DNA of 64,000 nt from Qipengyuania sp. HL-TH1 (GCF_036365825.1 NZ_CP142675.1:1364001-1428000), one strand, 5' to 3'. Positions 43,982 to 54,354 are shown, counted from the stretch's first letter. Notes: a model not told the origin generated them from the letters alone. A program made the numbers and translations.

Positions 43982-44329
43982 TCAGCTCTCGTCGGCGTCG
44001 TCGTCGTCACCCTTGGCCTTGGTTTCGACACCCAGGTCGTCGTCGCCGCCAAGATCGACTTCATTGTCGGGCGAATCGTTATCTTCATCGATGTCGAGAT
44101 CGAGATCGTCGTCATCGTCATCGCCGCTCAGATCGCTATCCGGCTCGGCGTCCTTCTTCTTCTTGCTTTCTTCCTCGGCAAGAATCGGCTGCTTCGACTT
44201 CAGCACGGGTTCGGGCGACCATTCTTCGCCGCATTCGATGCAGGCGACGGGATCGTCCTTGTTAAGATCGTAGAAGCGGGTGCCACAGTTCGGGCAGGTC
44301 CGCTTGGTGCCCCATTCCGGTTTGACCAT
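43982..44329 (-). CDS. TIGR02300 family zinc-ribbon protein
   Basis: A 115-residue protein. The N-terminal TCPNCGTRFYDLNK and CIECG (Cys12, 15, 30, 33) form a zinc ribbon; the rest is a low-complexity acidic Asp-rich tail. This architecture defines the TIGR02300 family, conserved in alphaproteobacteria, of unknown function. Divergent from aroA. Confidence 0.92.
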   Translation of the reverse strand: MVKPEWGTKRTCPNCGTRFYDLNKDDPVACIECGEEWSPEPVLKSKQPILAEEESKKKKDAEPDSDLSGDDDDDDLDLDIDEDNDSPDNEVDLGGDDDLGVETKAKGDDDDADES

Positions 44330-44474
44330 GTGTAATCCTTAGGCTTTGCCGCCCCTGGCGAACTGCGCAGGGGCCGTGAATTCGTAATCGTATTGATGGG
44401 AACCTGCAGCGCAGGAATCAACAGCGCGCGCGCCTTGCCAGAAGCACCTGCCACTGTCAAAGCGCCGCATCCGA

Positions 44475-45809
44475 ATGAACCGCCGATACGGAAACCCCCG
44501 CTTGACCGCCCACCGCTTCACGCCCGCAGGACCGCTGACCGGACGCATTCGTGTGCCCGGCGACAAATCGATCAGTCACCGCGCGCTGATGTTCGGCGCA
44601 CTGGCGGTCGGCCGCAGCCGCATTTCGGGCCTGCTCGAAGGCGAAGACGTGCTCGCCACCGCCGCCGCGCTGCGCGCGATGGGCGCACAGATCGAACGCG
44701 ATGGCGATGAATGGGTGGTCGACGGTGTCGGTGTGGGCGGGCTGCTGCAACCGGACGCAGCACTCGAAATGGGCAATTCGGGCACCTCCACCCGCCTGCT
44801 GCTGGGCCTGGTCGCAAGCCACGCGATCACTGCTGCCTTTACCGGCGATGCCAGCCTGTCCAAGCGCCCGATGGGCCGGGTCATCGACCCGCTATCGCTG
44901 ATGGGGGCCAGCTTCACCCCCTCGCCCGGTGGCACGCTGCCGCTGATGATGGAGGGCATCGAGCCCGCGGTGCCGATCGAATACCGCCTGCCTGTCGCCA
45001 GCGCTCAGGTGAAGAGCGCAGTGCTGCTGGCAGGCCTCAACACGCCGGGGATCACCACCGTGATCGAGCCGGTGCCGACGCGCGACCATACCGAGCGCAT
45101 GCTGCGCGGCTTTGGCGCCGAACTCAGCGTCGAAGAGGCCGATGGCGCGCGGATCATCCGTATCCACGGCCCCGCCGACCTGCACCCCTGCGATATCGAG
45201 GTGCCGGGCGATCCGTCCTCGGCGGCGTTCTTCGCGGTTGCGGCCAGCATCGTGCCGGGCAGCGACCTGGTAATCGCGAACGTCGGCCTCAATCCGACCC
45301 GCAACGGCATTTTCAAAGTGCTCGAGCAGATGGGCGCGCGGATCGATTACCAGGACGCGCGCAAAGTCGGCGGCGAACCCGCGGCCGACCTGCGCGTGCG
45401 CCATGCGCCGCTGGCCGGTGTGACGGTCGACCCCGCGATCGCCCCGCGCATGATCGACGAGTTTCCCGTGCTGTTCGTCGCTGCTGCCCTGGCCGAAGGC
45501 ACCACCGTTACCAGCGGCCTCGAGGAATTGCGCGTCAAGGAGAGCGACCGCCTGTCCGCCATGGCGCAGGCACTGCGCGCGGCGGGCGTCACGCTGGAGG
45601 AAACCGACGACGGCCTGATCATCGAAGGCACTGGCGGCGCACCGCTGGCGGGCGGCGGACCGGTCACCACCCATCTCGATCACCGCATTGCGATGAGCAT
45701 GGCGATTGCCGGCCTTGCCAGCCGCGAGGGCGTGGGGCTCGATACGGTCGACCCCATCGCGACCAGCTTCCCCGGCTTCGTCGGCCTGTTGGCGGACGCG
45801 GCGGCATGA
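44475..45809 (+). CDS. aroA: 3-phosphoshikimate 1-carboxyvinyltransferase (EPSP synthase)
   Basis: A 444-residue shikimate-pathway enzyme that joins phosphoenolpyruvate to shikimate 3-phosphate. Motifs: PGDKSISHRALMFGAL, GNSGTSTRLLLG (101-112), GDASLSKRPMGRV, SAQVKSAVLLAGLNTPGIT, VPTRDHTERML and LEELRVKESDRLSA. These phrases resemble class II enzymes more than E. coli, but the loop residue that is Ala in the CP4 enzyme is Gly103 here. The ATG at 44475 is the first in the frame; the true start could be a few codons later. Overlaps the next gene by 4 bp. Confidence 0.97.
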   Translation: MNRRYGNPRLTAHRFTPAGPLTGRIRVPGDKSISHRALMFGALAVGRSRISGLLEGEDVLATAAALRAMGAQIERDGDEWVVDGVGVGGLLQPDAALEMGNSGTSTRLLLGLVASHAITAAFTGDASLSKRPMGRVIDPLSLMGASFTPSPGGTLPLMMEGIEPAVPIEYRLPVASAQVKSAVLLAGLNTPGITTVIEPVPTRDHTERMLRGFGAELSVEEADGARIIRIHGPADLHPCDIEVPGDPSSAAFFAVAASIVPGSDLVIANVGLNPTRNGIFKVLEQMGARIDYQDARKVGGEPAADLRVRHAPLAGVTVDPAIAPRMIDEFPVLFVAAALAEGTTVTSGLEELRVKESDRLSAMAQALRAAGVTLEETDDGLIIEGTGGAPLAGGGPVTTHLDHRIAMSMAIAGLASREGVGLDTVDPIATSFPGFVGLLADAAA

Positions 45810-46063
45810 CCGAACTCGACTGGGCAGCCTGGGTCGGTTTTGTCGGCACCGCCTGCGTCATCGGCGCGTATGCCTATCTCACCTCCACCGACAAGCCGAA
45901 CCCCTTCATCCTGCATGGCACCAATCTGGCGGGCGCCGCCCTGCTGACCGTCTCGCTGGTGTTTCACACCAATTGGCCGAGCCTCGTGCTCGAAGGATTC
46001 TGGGCAGCGATTGCGGTGTGGGGCTTGGCCAAGGCGGTCCGCGGGCGCAAACAGGCACGATGA
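45806..46063 (+). CDS. CBU_0592-like small membrane protein
   Basis: An 85-residue protein with three hydrophobic segments. WVGFVGTACVIGAYAYLTST and the NWPSLVLEGFWAAIAVWGLA end match the CBU_0592 small-membrane-protein family; function unknown. Overlaps the aroA stop by 4 bp and the cmk start by 4 bp, so it is translated as part of aroA-cmk. Confidence 0.8.
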   Translation: MTELDWAAWVGFVGTACVIGAYAYLTSTDKPNPFILHGTNLAGAALLTVSLVFHTNWPSLVLEGFWAAIAVWGLAKAVRGRKQAR

Positions 46064-46680
46064 TTATCGCCGTCGACGGACCGACTGCCTCGGGCAAGGG
46101 CACCATTGCGCAAGCGCTGGCCGAACATTTCGGCCTGCCGCATCTCGATACTGGGCTGCTCTATCGCGCGGTCGGGCGGCAGGTGTTCCTCGACGGCGGT
46201 GACCCCGATAATGGCGGGGACGCGCTCGCGGGCTGCGCCTTTCCCGACGAGCTGCTGCTCGATCCGCATCTGCGCAACGAGGAAACCGGCGGGTTGGCGA
46301 GCCGGGTATCGGTGCATCCTGCGGTGCGTCAGGCGCTGTATGACCGCCAGCGCCGCTTCGCCACGCAGGATGGCGGCGCCGTGCTCGACGGACGCGATAT
46401 CGGCACCGTCATCGCGCCCGAGGCCGATGCCAAGCTGTTCATCATCGCCAGCGTCGAGGCGCGCGCGCAGCGCCGCTTCCTCGAAATGCGCGAGCGCGGC
46501 GTGCATGTCACCAAGCTCGAGATCGCCGACGACCTGCGCCGCCGCGACGAACGCGACCGCAATCGCGCGGTCGCCCCGCTGTCCCCCGCCCCCGATGCGC
46601 TGGTCATCGACACCAGCCCGCTGAGCCGCGAGCAATCGATCGAGGCGGCAATCGAAGCGGTCATGGAAGCCACTTCCTAA
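46060..46680 (+). CDS. cmk: Cytidylate kinase
   Basis: A 206-residue CMP/dCMP kinase. P-loop GPTASGKGT at 7-15, YRAVGRQVF, the GAVLDGRDIGTVIAPEADAKLFI segment, and the RRRDERDRNRAVAPL lid. Length slightly short of typical (about 220). Coupled to the upstream CBU_0592 gene. In many proteobacteria cmk is followed directly by rpsA; here a MarR-GNAT gene intervenes. Confidence 0.96.
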   Translation: MIIAVDGPTASGKGTIAQALAEHFGLPHLDTGLLYRAVGRQVFLDGGDPDNGGDALAGCAFPDELLLDPHLRNEETGGLASRVSVHPAVRQALYDRQRRFATQDGGAVLDGRDIGTVIAPEADAKLFIIASVEARAQRRFLEMRERGVHVTKLEIADDLRRRDERDRNRAVAPLSPAPDALVIDTSPLSREQSIEAAIEAVMEATS

Positions 46681-46731
46681 CGATCCTAGGACCCCGCCCG
46701 GCTTGTCGGTTGCCACCTCGCTCAACACCCC

Positions 46732-46751
46732 ATATATCAGGTTATATATCA
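46732..46751 (+). promoter_or_regulatory. AT-rich direct/inverted repeat before the MarR-GNAT gene
   Basis: ATATATCA occurs twice (46732-46739 and 46744-46751), 12 bp apart, and ATATAT also makes a short inverted symmetry. In a GC-rich genome this AT island just upstream of a MarR-type gene is a natural autoregulatory operator or -10 region candidate. Confidence 0.5.
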
Positions 46752-46767
46752 CGGTATGGAGATTCGC

Positions 46768-47718
46768 ATGGTCGATGTCGTCGCCCAAATGGGGCCCGCT
46801 TTCCTGGGCAGCCGGCTGAAACGGCTGGGTGAACGGATGCAGGCGGGTGCGGCCAGTGTGCTCACCGATGCGGGCGTCCCGCTGCAACCCGGCCACATGG
46901 CGGCGATTGCAGCGCTTCGCAGCGGGCGCAAGACCGTCGGCCAGTTGGCCCAGACTAGCGGCACCAGCCAGCCCGGCATGACCCGCACGATAGGCCAGCT
47001 GAAAAAACTGGGCCTCGCAGCAGACGAGCCATGCAGCGACCAGCGCAGCAGGATGATCGCCCTTACCCCGGATGGCGAGCGCATGGCGGGAAAGATCGCA
47101 ACCGAAGTCTGGCCCCGGGTCGGGTCGGCAGCGCAGGAAATCCTCGACCGAATTGGCGGCGACTTCCTGCGCGACCTGGGAATCATCGAAGACGCACTCG
47201 CCGAGGCTTCGATCGCGCAGCGCGCGGCGCGCGCGGTGCCGAATGCCCTCACCATCCGCGAATATTCGCCTGCGCTCGCGGGCACGTTCCACGACATCAA
47301 TCGCGAATGGATCGATGCGATGTTCACGCTTGAGGAAACCGATCGCGAGATCCTCGAAAATCCGCAGCACCACATCATCGACGCGGGCGGCGACATCCTC
47401 TTCGTCGAGGCCGCGGGGCTCGGCATCGTGGGCACCTGCGCGCTGCAGAAGACCGGTCCCGCCGCCTTTGAGCTGACCAAGATGGGCGTGCGCGAAAGCG
47501 CGCGCGGGCTGAAAGCTGGCGAATTCCTGCTCGGCAAGGTGATAGAACGCGCGCGCGAACTGGGCGCCGACACACTCTACCTGCTCACGAACAGCGCCTG
47601 CGCGCCCGCCATCCATCTATACGAAAAGCTCGGCTTCGGACATGATAGCGGGATCATGGAGAGATATGCCGCGCGTTACGCGCGGTGCGATGTGGCGATG
47701 CTCTATACGGGCGATTGA
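46768..47718 (+). CDS. MarR-GNAT fusion regulator/acetyltransferase
   Basis: A 316-residue two-domain protein. N-terminal MarR-type winged helix (about 5-145): LTDAGVPLQPGHMAAIAAL, TVGQLAQTSGTSQPGMTRTIGQLKKLGL and a DQRSRMIALTPDG wing. C-terminal GNAT acetyltransferase (about 155-310): GLGIVGTCAL, YLLTNSACAPAIHLYEKLGF. The first ATG is at 46756, but ATG at 46768 is preferred because GGAG lies exactly 6 bases upstream. Substrate unknown; such fusions may sense an antibiotic or small amine. Between cmk and rpsA. Confidence 0.88.
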   Translation: MVDVVAQMGPAFLGSRLKRLGERMQAGAASVLTDAGVPLQPGHMAAIAALRSGRKTVGQLAQTSGTSQPGMTRTIGQLKKLGLAADEPCSDQRSRMIALTPDGERMAGKIATEVWPRVGSAAQEILDRIGGDFLRDLGIIEDALAEASIAQRAARAVPNALTIREYSPALAGTFHDINREWIDAMFTLEETDREILENPQHHIIDAGGDILFVEAAGLGIVGTCALQKTGPAAFELTKMGVRESARGLKAGEFLLGKVIERARELGADTLYLLTNSACAPAIHLYEKLGFGHDSGIMERYAARYARCDVAMLYTGD

Positions 47719-48128
47719 GGCGCCCGACCGGCCTTCGCCCGACGCCGCTTTGCGAGCACCGCTTTCCTACAGGGGGTGGGCGATGGCACTGTCATTGCCA
47801 TGCCCGTAGCCAGCCCCCGCAAACCCGCACCATTCCACCAGATCAGGGGACACGCGCCTGCCCCGAATAAATTTCTCCATAACCGTGTAACATGCGGTCC
47901 ATGTCTAGCGGCAGCGGCCCGCAATTCGCTTGCCTTTTGCCCCGGTTTCGCCTAGGCGCGCGCCCGTTCTCTCAATCCCCGATTGAAAGGACTTCCGCGG
48001 CGGCATCCGGCCTCGCGGGAGACAGCGGCCCTCTTGCCCCGTTGGCCTGCGCAATCGTGCGCAGAGACGGGTAAAGACCCCGGGAAAACCGGTGGCCGGT
48101 AGCAAACGTAAGTTAGGACTACTCACAC
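47719..48128. other. 410-bp gene-free region upstream of rpsA
   Basis: No convincing coding frame. One imperfect small hairpin (ATGGCA-ctgtcat-TGCCAT about 47784) is visible. The promoter and leader of rpsA must be here; AGGA lies 11 bp before the rpsA ATG. Confidence 0.5.
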
Positions 48129-49832
<1,704 letters not shown>

Positions 49833-49872
49833 CGATGCAGCTTGGTGCCCGCATCGCGGGTGCCTAGCGAAA

Positions 49873-49899
49873 CGTCATCCCCGCGCAGGCGGGGATCCA
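49873..49899. repeat. Dispersed palindromic repeat
   Basis: ATCCCCGC-gcag-GCGGGGAT at 49877-49896 is a perfect 8-bp stem, preceded by CGTC and followed by CCA. This short sequence is typical of repeats scattered through many proteobacterial genomes. It resembles the element at 34270-34345. Confidence 0.7.
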
Positions 49900-49911
49900 G
49901 TCGATTACAGG

Positions 49912-49947
49912 AAGGCCCGCTTGCCACACCGGCAGGCGGGCCTTTCC
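49912..49947 (+). terminator. Terminator downstream of rpsA
   Basis: A 14-bp stem with one wobble (AAGGCCCGCTTGCC at 49912 against GGCAGGCGGGCCTT at 49931) around ACACC, followed by TCC. The short T run makes it a strong-stem, weak-tail terminator. Confidence 0.75.
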
Positions 49948-49978
49948 TATAAGGGACGAGACGCGTAGGCTGCGCGGC

Positions 49979-50734
49979 ATGCTAGACGTCCACCAGTTCC
50001 CCTGCCTGTCCGACAATTACGGTTTCCTGCTCCACGATCCCACCAGCGGCGAAACCGCGGCGATCGACACGCCCGATGGTGCCGAATATCTCAAGCAGGC
50101 CGATGCCAAGGGCTGGCGCATCACGCAGATCTGGAACACGCATTGGCACCCAGACCATGCGGGCGGGAACAAGGCCATCGTCGAAGCCACCGGCGCCACC
50201 GTGATCGCACCGCGCGAAGTCGAACGGCTCACGCCCATCGACCGCGTGGTCGGCAATGGCGACAGCGTCACGCTGGGCGACTGGCAGGCGCGCGTGATCG
50301 ATGTCTCGGGCCACACCAATGGGCACATCGCCTATCATCTTGCCGAAGCGGACATGGCCTTCGTCGGCGACAGCGTCTTCGCACTGGGCTGCGGGCGGAT
50401 GTTCGAAGGCGAGCCCGAGCAGTTCTGGAACAGCCTCGACCGGATCCGCCAGCTGCCCGACAACACGCTGCTCTTTTGCGCGCATGAATATACCGCGGCG
50501 AATGCCAAGTTCGCGCTCCATGCCGATCCCGACAATGCCGAGCTCGCGCTCTACGCCGCGCGGATCGAGGAGAAGCGCGCCAGGGGCGAGCCAACCGTCC
50601 CGACGCTGCTGTCGCGCGAACTGGCGACCAACCCCTTCCTGCGCGCCGATGATGCAGATCTGCGCGACCGCTGGGGCGGATCGAGCCCGGCGGACACTTT
50701 CGCCGCATTGCGCGCCGCCAAGGACAGTTTCTAA
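49979..50734 (+). CDS. gloB: Hydroxyacylglutathione hydrolase (glyoxalase II)
   Basis: A 251-residue metallo-beta-lactamase fold enzyme that hydrolyses S-lactoylglutathione. Metal motif NTHWHPDHAGGN (His55, His57, Asp59, His60), SGHTNGHIAYHL (metal His) and the Asp in VGDSVFALGCGRMFEG, then HEYTAANAKFAL. Length typical of proteobacterial GloB. Five bases before the quinone oxidoreductase gene. Confidence 0.95.
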   Translation: MLDVHQFPCLSDNYGFLLHDPTSGETAAIDTPDGAEYLKQADAKGWRITQIWNTHWHPDHAGGNKAIVEATGATVIAPREVERLTPIDRVVGNGDSVTLGDWQARVIDVSGHTNGHIAYHLAEADMAFVGDSVFALGCGRMFEGEPEQFWNSLDRIRQLPDNTLLFCAHEYTAANAKFALHADPDNAELALYAARIEEKRARGEPTVPTLLSRELATNPFLRADDADLRDRWGGSSPADTFAALRAAKDSF

Positions 50735-50739
50735 CCGCG

Positions 50740-51705
50740 ATGAAGGCCGTTCTCGTCCGCGAACTGTCGCCCGACCTGTCGGGGGTCGAGCTGGCCGAGA
50801 TTGCCCAGCCTGCCGGCGAAGTGCTGGTCCGCGTGCGTGCGGCCTCGCTCAACTATCCTGACCTGCTGATGACGCAGGGCACCTACCAGTTCAAACCCGA
50901 ACCGCCCTTCGTTTCCGGCCTCGAGATGGCCGGCGAGGTCGTCGAAGCTCCTGCCGATAGCGGCTTCGTCCCGGGCGACCGGGTCCGCGGCGGGGCCAAG
51001 ACCGGCGCCTTTGCCGAATATGTCGCGCTGCCCGCTGCCGCGCTGCGCAAGGTCCCCGAGGCGATGGACTTCGCGCACGCTGCCGCGATGGGCGCGGCTT
51101 ATCACACCGCCTATGTCGCGCTGGTGGAGATCGGCGGGCTGGAGGCCGGACAGACGGTGCTGGTGCATGGCGCCAGCGGCGGGGTGGGTCTTGCCGCCTG
51201 CGACCTGGCGCGCGCGATGGGCGCGAAAGTCATCGCCGCCACGCACCGCGAGGACAAGCTGGAGCGTTTGCGCGCCGTCGCCCAGCCCGATGCGGCCATT
51301 CTCAACACCGGCCGCTTCCGCGAACAGGTCGGCGAATTGACCGGCGGGCGGCTGTGCGACCTGGTCTTCGATCCGGTCGGCGGCGATGTGTTCGACGAGA
51401 GCACCCGCTGTGTCACTTTCGGCGGCAAACTGCTGGTAGTCGGGTTCGTCGCCGGGCGCATCCCCGAAATCGCGGTCAACATCCCGCTGATCAAGGGGTT
51501 TTCGGTCGTGGGTGTCCGCGCGGGTGAATATGCCCGGCGCTTCCCCGAGCGCGGCGCACGCATTGCCCAGGCGATCGACCAGCTCGCCAGCGAGGGGCGG
51601 ATCACGCCCTATGTCGAGCGCATCCTGCCCCTCGCCGCGTGGCGCGAGGCTTTCGAAGCGATGGCGCGCGGCGAAATCATCGGCAAGCTCGTCCTCGAAC
51701 CGTAA
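50740..51705 (+). CDS. NADPH:quinone oxidoreductase, MDR family
   Basis: A 321-residue zinc-independent MDR enzyme of the quinone-oxidoreductase type. LNYPDLLMTQGTYQ, GLEMAGEVVEAP, and GASGGVGLAACDLARAMGAKV (NADPH-binding) are diagnostic. Reduces quinones or enones to limit oxidative stress. Follows gloB by 5 bp on the same strand; both handle reactive carbonyl or oxidative compounds. Ends near a shared terminator. Confidence 0.9.
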   Translation: MKAVLVRELSPDLSGVELAEIAQPAGEVLVRVRAASLNYPDLLMTQGTYQFKPEPPFVSGLEMAGEVVEAPADSGFVPGDRVRGGAKTGAFAEYVALPAAALRKVPEAMDFAHAAAMGAAYHTAYVALVEIGGLEAGQTVLVHGASGGVGLAACDLARAMGAKVIAATHREDKLERLRAVAQPDAAILNTGRFREQVGELTGGRLCDLVFDPVGGDVFDESTRCVTFGGKLLVVGFVAGRIPEIAVNIPLIKGFSVVGVRAGEYARRFPERGARIAQAIDQLASEGRITPYVERILPLAAWREAFEAMARGEIIGKLVLEP

Positions 51706-51723
51706 GCTTCGCCGCTCAAACGC

Positions 51724-51752
51724 AAAAAGGCGGCCCCGCAGGACCGCCCTTT
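51724..51752. terminator. Bidirectional terminator between the quinone reductase and atpF
   Basis: GGCGG (51729) pairs with CCGCC (51744), extending by CC/GG across one mismatch. AAAAA before and TTT after the stem give T tracts on both strands. It separates two convergent genes. Confidence 0.75.
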
Positions 51753-51775
51753 CGAAATCTTCATGACAGCCGAAA

Positions 51776-52348
51776 TCAGATCCCGGCGATCACCGTATCG
51801 GCCAGCGCCTTGTCGGCCGCGGCATCGTGCTTTTCGGCAATCAGCTTGCGGCTGGCATTGGTCGCGGCATTGACGGCGCGATTGCGGACATCGTCGACCG
51901 CCTCGCGCTCGGCTGCAGCGATCTTGTCTTCGGCCATCCGCTTGCGGCGTTCGACCATGGCCTTGCTGTCGGCCTCGGCCTTTTCGAGCAGCGCGTCGGC
52001 TTCATGCCGGGCATTGACCAGCATCGCCTCGGCATCCTTTTCGGCACCGGCGATCTTGGCGGCATATTCCTGGCGTAGCGCTTCGGCTTCGGCGCGCAGT
52101 TGCTTGGCTTCGTCGAGCTGGTCCTTGATCGCGGCAATCTTGCCGTCGAGCCCGCCGGCGATGGTCTTGTGAACCTTGGCCCCGAAGAGCGCGATCAGCA
52201 GGAGGACGAGCATCGACAGCGAGACGATCTGGAACGGCGCCAGGCCCCACAGTTCTGGTTCGGAATGCGTTCCGGCACCGCCGTGGCCGTCCTCGACGAG
52301 GACCTGGGCCGCTTCGGTGGCGAAGACTTCGGGCGCGGCGTTAGCCAT
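51776..52348 (-). CDS. atpF: F0F1 ATP synthase subunit b
   Basis: A 190-residue F0 peripheral-stalk subunit. One membrane segment near the N-terminus (LAPFQIVSLSMLVLLLIAL, about 36-54) followed by a long coiled coil (LRAEAEALRQEYAAKIAGAE). The N-terminus is longer than in E. coli and precedes the membrane segment. Overlaps the b' gene by 8 bp; last of the operon. Confidence 0.93.
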   Translation of the reverse strand: MANAAPEVFATEAAQVLVEDGHGGAGTHSEPELWGLAPFQIVSLSMLVLLLIALFGAKVHKTIAGGLDGKIAAIKDQLDEAKQLRAEAEALRQEYAAKIAGAEKDAEAMLVNARHEADALLEKAEADSKAMVERRKRMAEDKIAAAEREAVDDVRNRAVNAATNASRKLIAEKHDAAADKALADTVIAGI

Positions 52349-52835
52349 GGCTCAGGGCCTCCTTGACGGCCTTAGTGGCGACGGGCTTGGTCACGCTGAC
52401 GCCAGCGAGACGCGAGACGATGTCCTGCGCCGCTTCGGCAGCAACCGCTTCGACTTCGGTCAGCGCCGCAGTGCGGGCTTCGGCGATACGGTCTTCGGCT
52501 TCGGCAAGTTTCTTGTCGAGCCGCGCCTGTGCCGCCTTCAGCTTCTTTTCGGACTTGGCCGCAGCCTCGTCCTTGGCCCCGGCGACGATTGCCTGCGCCG
52601 CGGCGCGGTTCTCGTTCTCGCGGACCCGCCAGGCTTCTTCCTCGGCGTCGGCGGCATCGCGCGCAGCCTTGGCTGCAGCGAGATCGGCGGCGATCTGGCC
52701 GTCACGCTGGGCGACGGTTTCCATCACCCTCGGCACCATGCCGCGGCCGATGACGAAGAAGGTGATGCCGAAAAAGACCAGCAGCCAGAAGACCTGGCTG
52801 GACCATGTTTCGGCAAGCTGTGCGATCTGGGGCAT
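52341..52835 (-). CDS. atpF: F0F1 ATP synthase subunit b'
   Basis: A 164-residue second b-type stalk subunit (atpF2/atpG in some alphaproteobacteria). Membrane segment VFWLLVFFGITFFVIG (about 16-31), then a coiled coil with EAEDRIAEAR. The paired b/b' arrangement is typical of Rhodobacterales and Sphingomonadales. Between atpE (83 bp) and b. Confidence 0.92.
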   Translation of the reverse strand: MPQIAQLAETWSSQVFWLLVFFGITFFVIGRGMVPRVMETVAQRDGQIAADLAAAKAARDAADAEEEAWRVRENENRAAAQAIVAGAKDEAAAKSEKKLKAAQARLDKKLAEAEDRIAEARTAALTEVEAVAAEAAQDIVSRLAGVSVTKPVATKAVKEALSHG

Positions 52836-52918
52836 GGCAGCTCTCGAAAGGCGGGTACGAAAAATTCACGGCACCGGCCAGGGCATGTCCCCGGCCGGCG
52901 CGATATCGGCAGTCGCGT

Positions 52919-53146
52919 TTAGGCGACGAAGATCAGGATCATCGACACGACGAACGCCAGCAGGCCGAGAAGTTCGGCAGCGGCGAAGCCAATGAACAGA
53001 CGGCCCTGCTGGCCGTCGGCAGCACCCGGATTGCGCAGCGCGCTTTCGAGGAACGAACCGAAGACGTTACCCACACCGATCGCGGCCATACCGGCACCGA
53101 TCGCTGCGAGGCCTGCACCGATGAGCTTTGCAGCTTCCATTTCCAT
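52919..53146 (-). CDS. atpE: F0F1 ATP synthase subunit c
   Basis: A 75-residue proteolipid with two membrane helices. The ion-binding carboxylate is Glu58 in FAAAELLGLLAF; the loop RNPGAADGQQGRL is usual. Forms the proton-driven rotor ring. Confidence 0.97.
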   Translation of the reverse strand: MEMEAAKLIGAGLAAIGAGMAAIGVGNVFGSFLESALRNPGAADGQQGRLFIGFAAAELLGLLAFVVSMILIFVA

Positions 53147-53182
53147 GACAAACTCCTTTGAAAAATCTGATTGATAGATGAC

Positions 53183-53971
53183 TTAGTGAAGGTTCTCGGC
53201 GTCGTTGATATACAGCGACGTCAGAAGAGCGAAAACATAGGCCTGGATACCGGCGACCAGCAGCTCGAGAGCGCAGATGCCGATCATCAGGATGAAGCTG
53301 GGCAGACCGACCATCAGACCGAAAGTGGCGCCGGCATTGGTGCCGTCGATCACGAAGCTCGACAGCACTTCGAGCAGCACGTGGCCGGCCATCATGGCGA
53401 CGAACAGGCGCAGGCCGAGGCTGAACGGGCGCACCATGAACGAGATGAACTCGATCGGCGCGATGATCGGGATCATCGGCAGCGGCGTGCCCTGCGGCAC
53501 GAACAGGCTGAAGAAGTGGAAGCCGTGCTTCCAGAAGCCGACCAGCAGCACGATCGAGAAACTGATGATCGCCAGCACGCCGGTGACGGTGAAGTGGCTG
53601 GTAAAGGTGAACGGGTGCAGCCCGAAAATACCCAGCGGCAGCAGGCCGAGGAGGTTGGCGAAGAGGATGAACATGAACAGGCTGAAGACATAGGGCACGT
53701 ATTTGCGCCCCGCCTTGCCGATATTGGCTTCCAGCATATTGTCGATGAAACCGGTGAAGGTCTCCACCGTCATCTGCCAGCGCCCGGGCACCAGCTCGCG
53801 CTTCATCCCGCCCAGCACGAAGAGGAAGAGCACCACGGTGGTGATCAGCATCCACATTGCGCTGTTGGTGAAGGCGATGTTGTAGCCGGCCAGTTCCCAA
53901 CCGCCCGAACCGCCAAGCGGTTCGATGGTGAACTGGTACATCGGATCGACTTTGGCCTGCTCGGCTGCCAC
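53183..53971 (-). CDS. atpB: F0F1 ATP synthase subunit a
   Basis: A 262-residue proton-channel subunit with five membrane segments. The essential Arg is in SLGLRLFVAMMAGHVLLEV; LANLLGLLPLGIF and ITVxx-type helices are present. Residues 1-30 are a cytoplasmic lead-in. 54 bp downstream of atpI. Confidence 0.96.
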   Translation of the reverse strand: MAAEQAKVDPMYQFTIEPLGGSGGWELAGYNIAFTNSAMWMLITTVVLFLFVLGGMKRELVPGRWQMTVETFTGFIDNMLEANIGKAGRKYVPYVFSLFMFILFANLLGLLPLGIFGLHPFTFTSHFTVTGVLAIISFSIVLLVGFWKHGFHFFSLFVPQGTPLPMIPIIAPIEFISFMVRPFSLGLRLFVAMMAGHVLLEVLSSFVIDGTNAGATFGLMVGLPSFILMIGICALELLVAGIQAYVFALLTSLYINDAENLH

Positions 53972-54025
53972 GTCTGTCTCGTCCCTAGAACCTGTAACGA
54001 ACGCCCCGGAAATCCCGCGCGGGGA

Positions 54026-54346
54026 TCACTCGTCGGGGCGCTTGTTTGCCGCACGGAAAATGTTTCTGAAGGCGACCACTATTCCGAGGAACAGGCCGAT
54101 CAACAGACCCCAGGGATTGGTACCGGTGAAATAGCCGATGGCATAACCGATGACCGCACCGCCAAGAAGCCCGCCGAGAAGGTCCGCCAGAACCCGGTTG
54201 CCGCTGCGATAATTCGCATCGGCACCCGAAGCCGTGGGACGGTTACGCTGCTCTTCGCGCTGCTGGGCGGCCGAGAGCCGCTTCTCCAGCGCGTCGATCC
54301 GCGCATCCTCCTCGATAGGTTCCCGTGCGGGTTCGTCGTCGCTCAT
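54026..54346 (-). CDS. atpI: AtpI/AtpZ-family ATP synthase accessory protein
   Basis: A 106-residue protein. Residues 1-50 are soluble and charged; two membrane segments follow (LLGGLLGGAVIGYAIGYFTG and WGLLIGLFLGIVVAF), the AtpI/AtpZ layout. It aids c-ring assembly or supplies ions. First gene of atpI-atpB-atpE-atpF'-atpF. AAGGAG lies 6 bases before the ATG, inside a large inverted repeat. Confidence 0.9.
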   Translation of the reverse strand: MSDDEPAREPIEEDARIDALEKRLSAAQQREEQRNRPTASGADANYRSGNRVLADLLGGLLGGAVIGYAIGYFTGTNPWGLLIGLFLGIVVAFRNIFRAANKRPDE

Positions 54347-54354
54347 GCCTTGCT

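Noticed and set aside
47703..47924. 73-aa minus-strand frame upstream of rpsA
   Set aside because: No ribosome-binding site, no motif, skewed composition.
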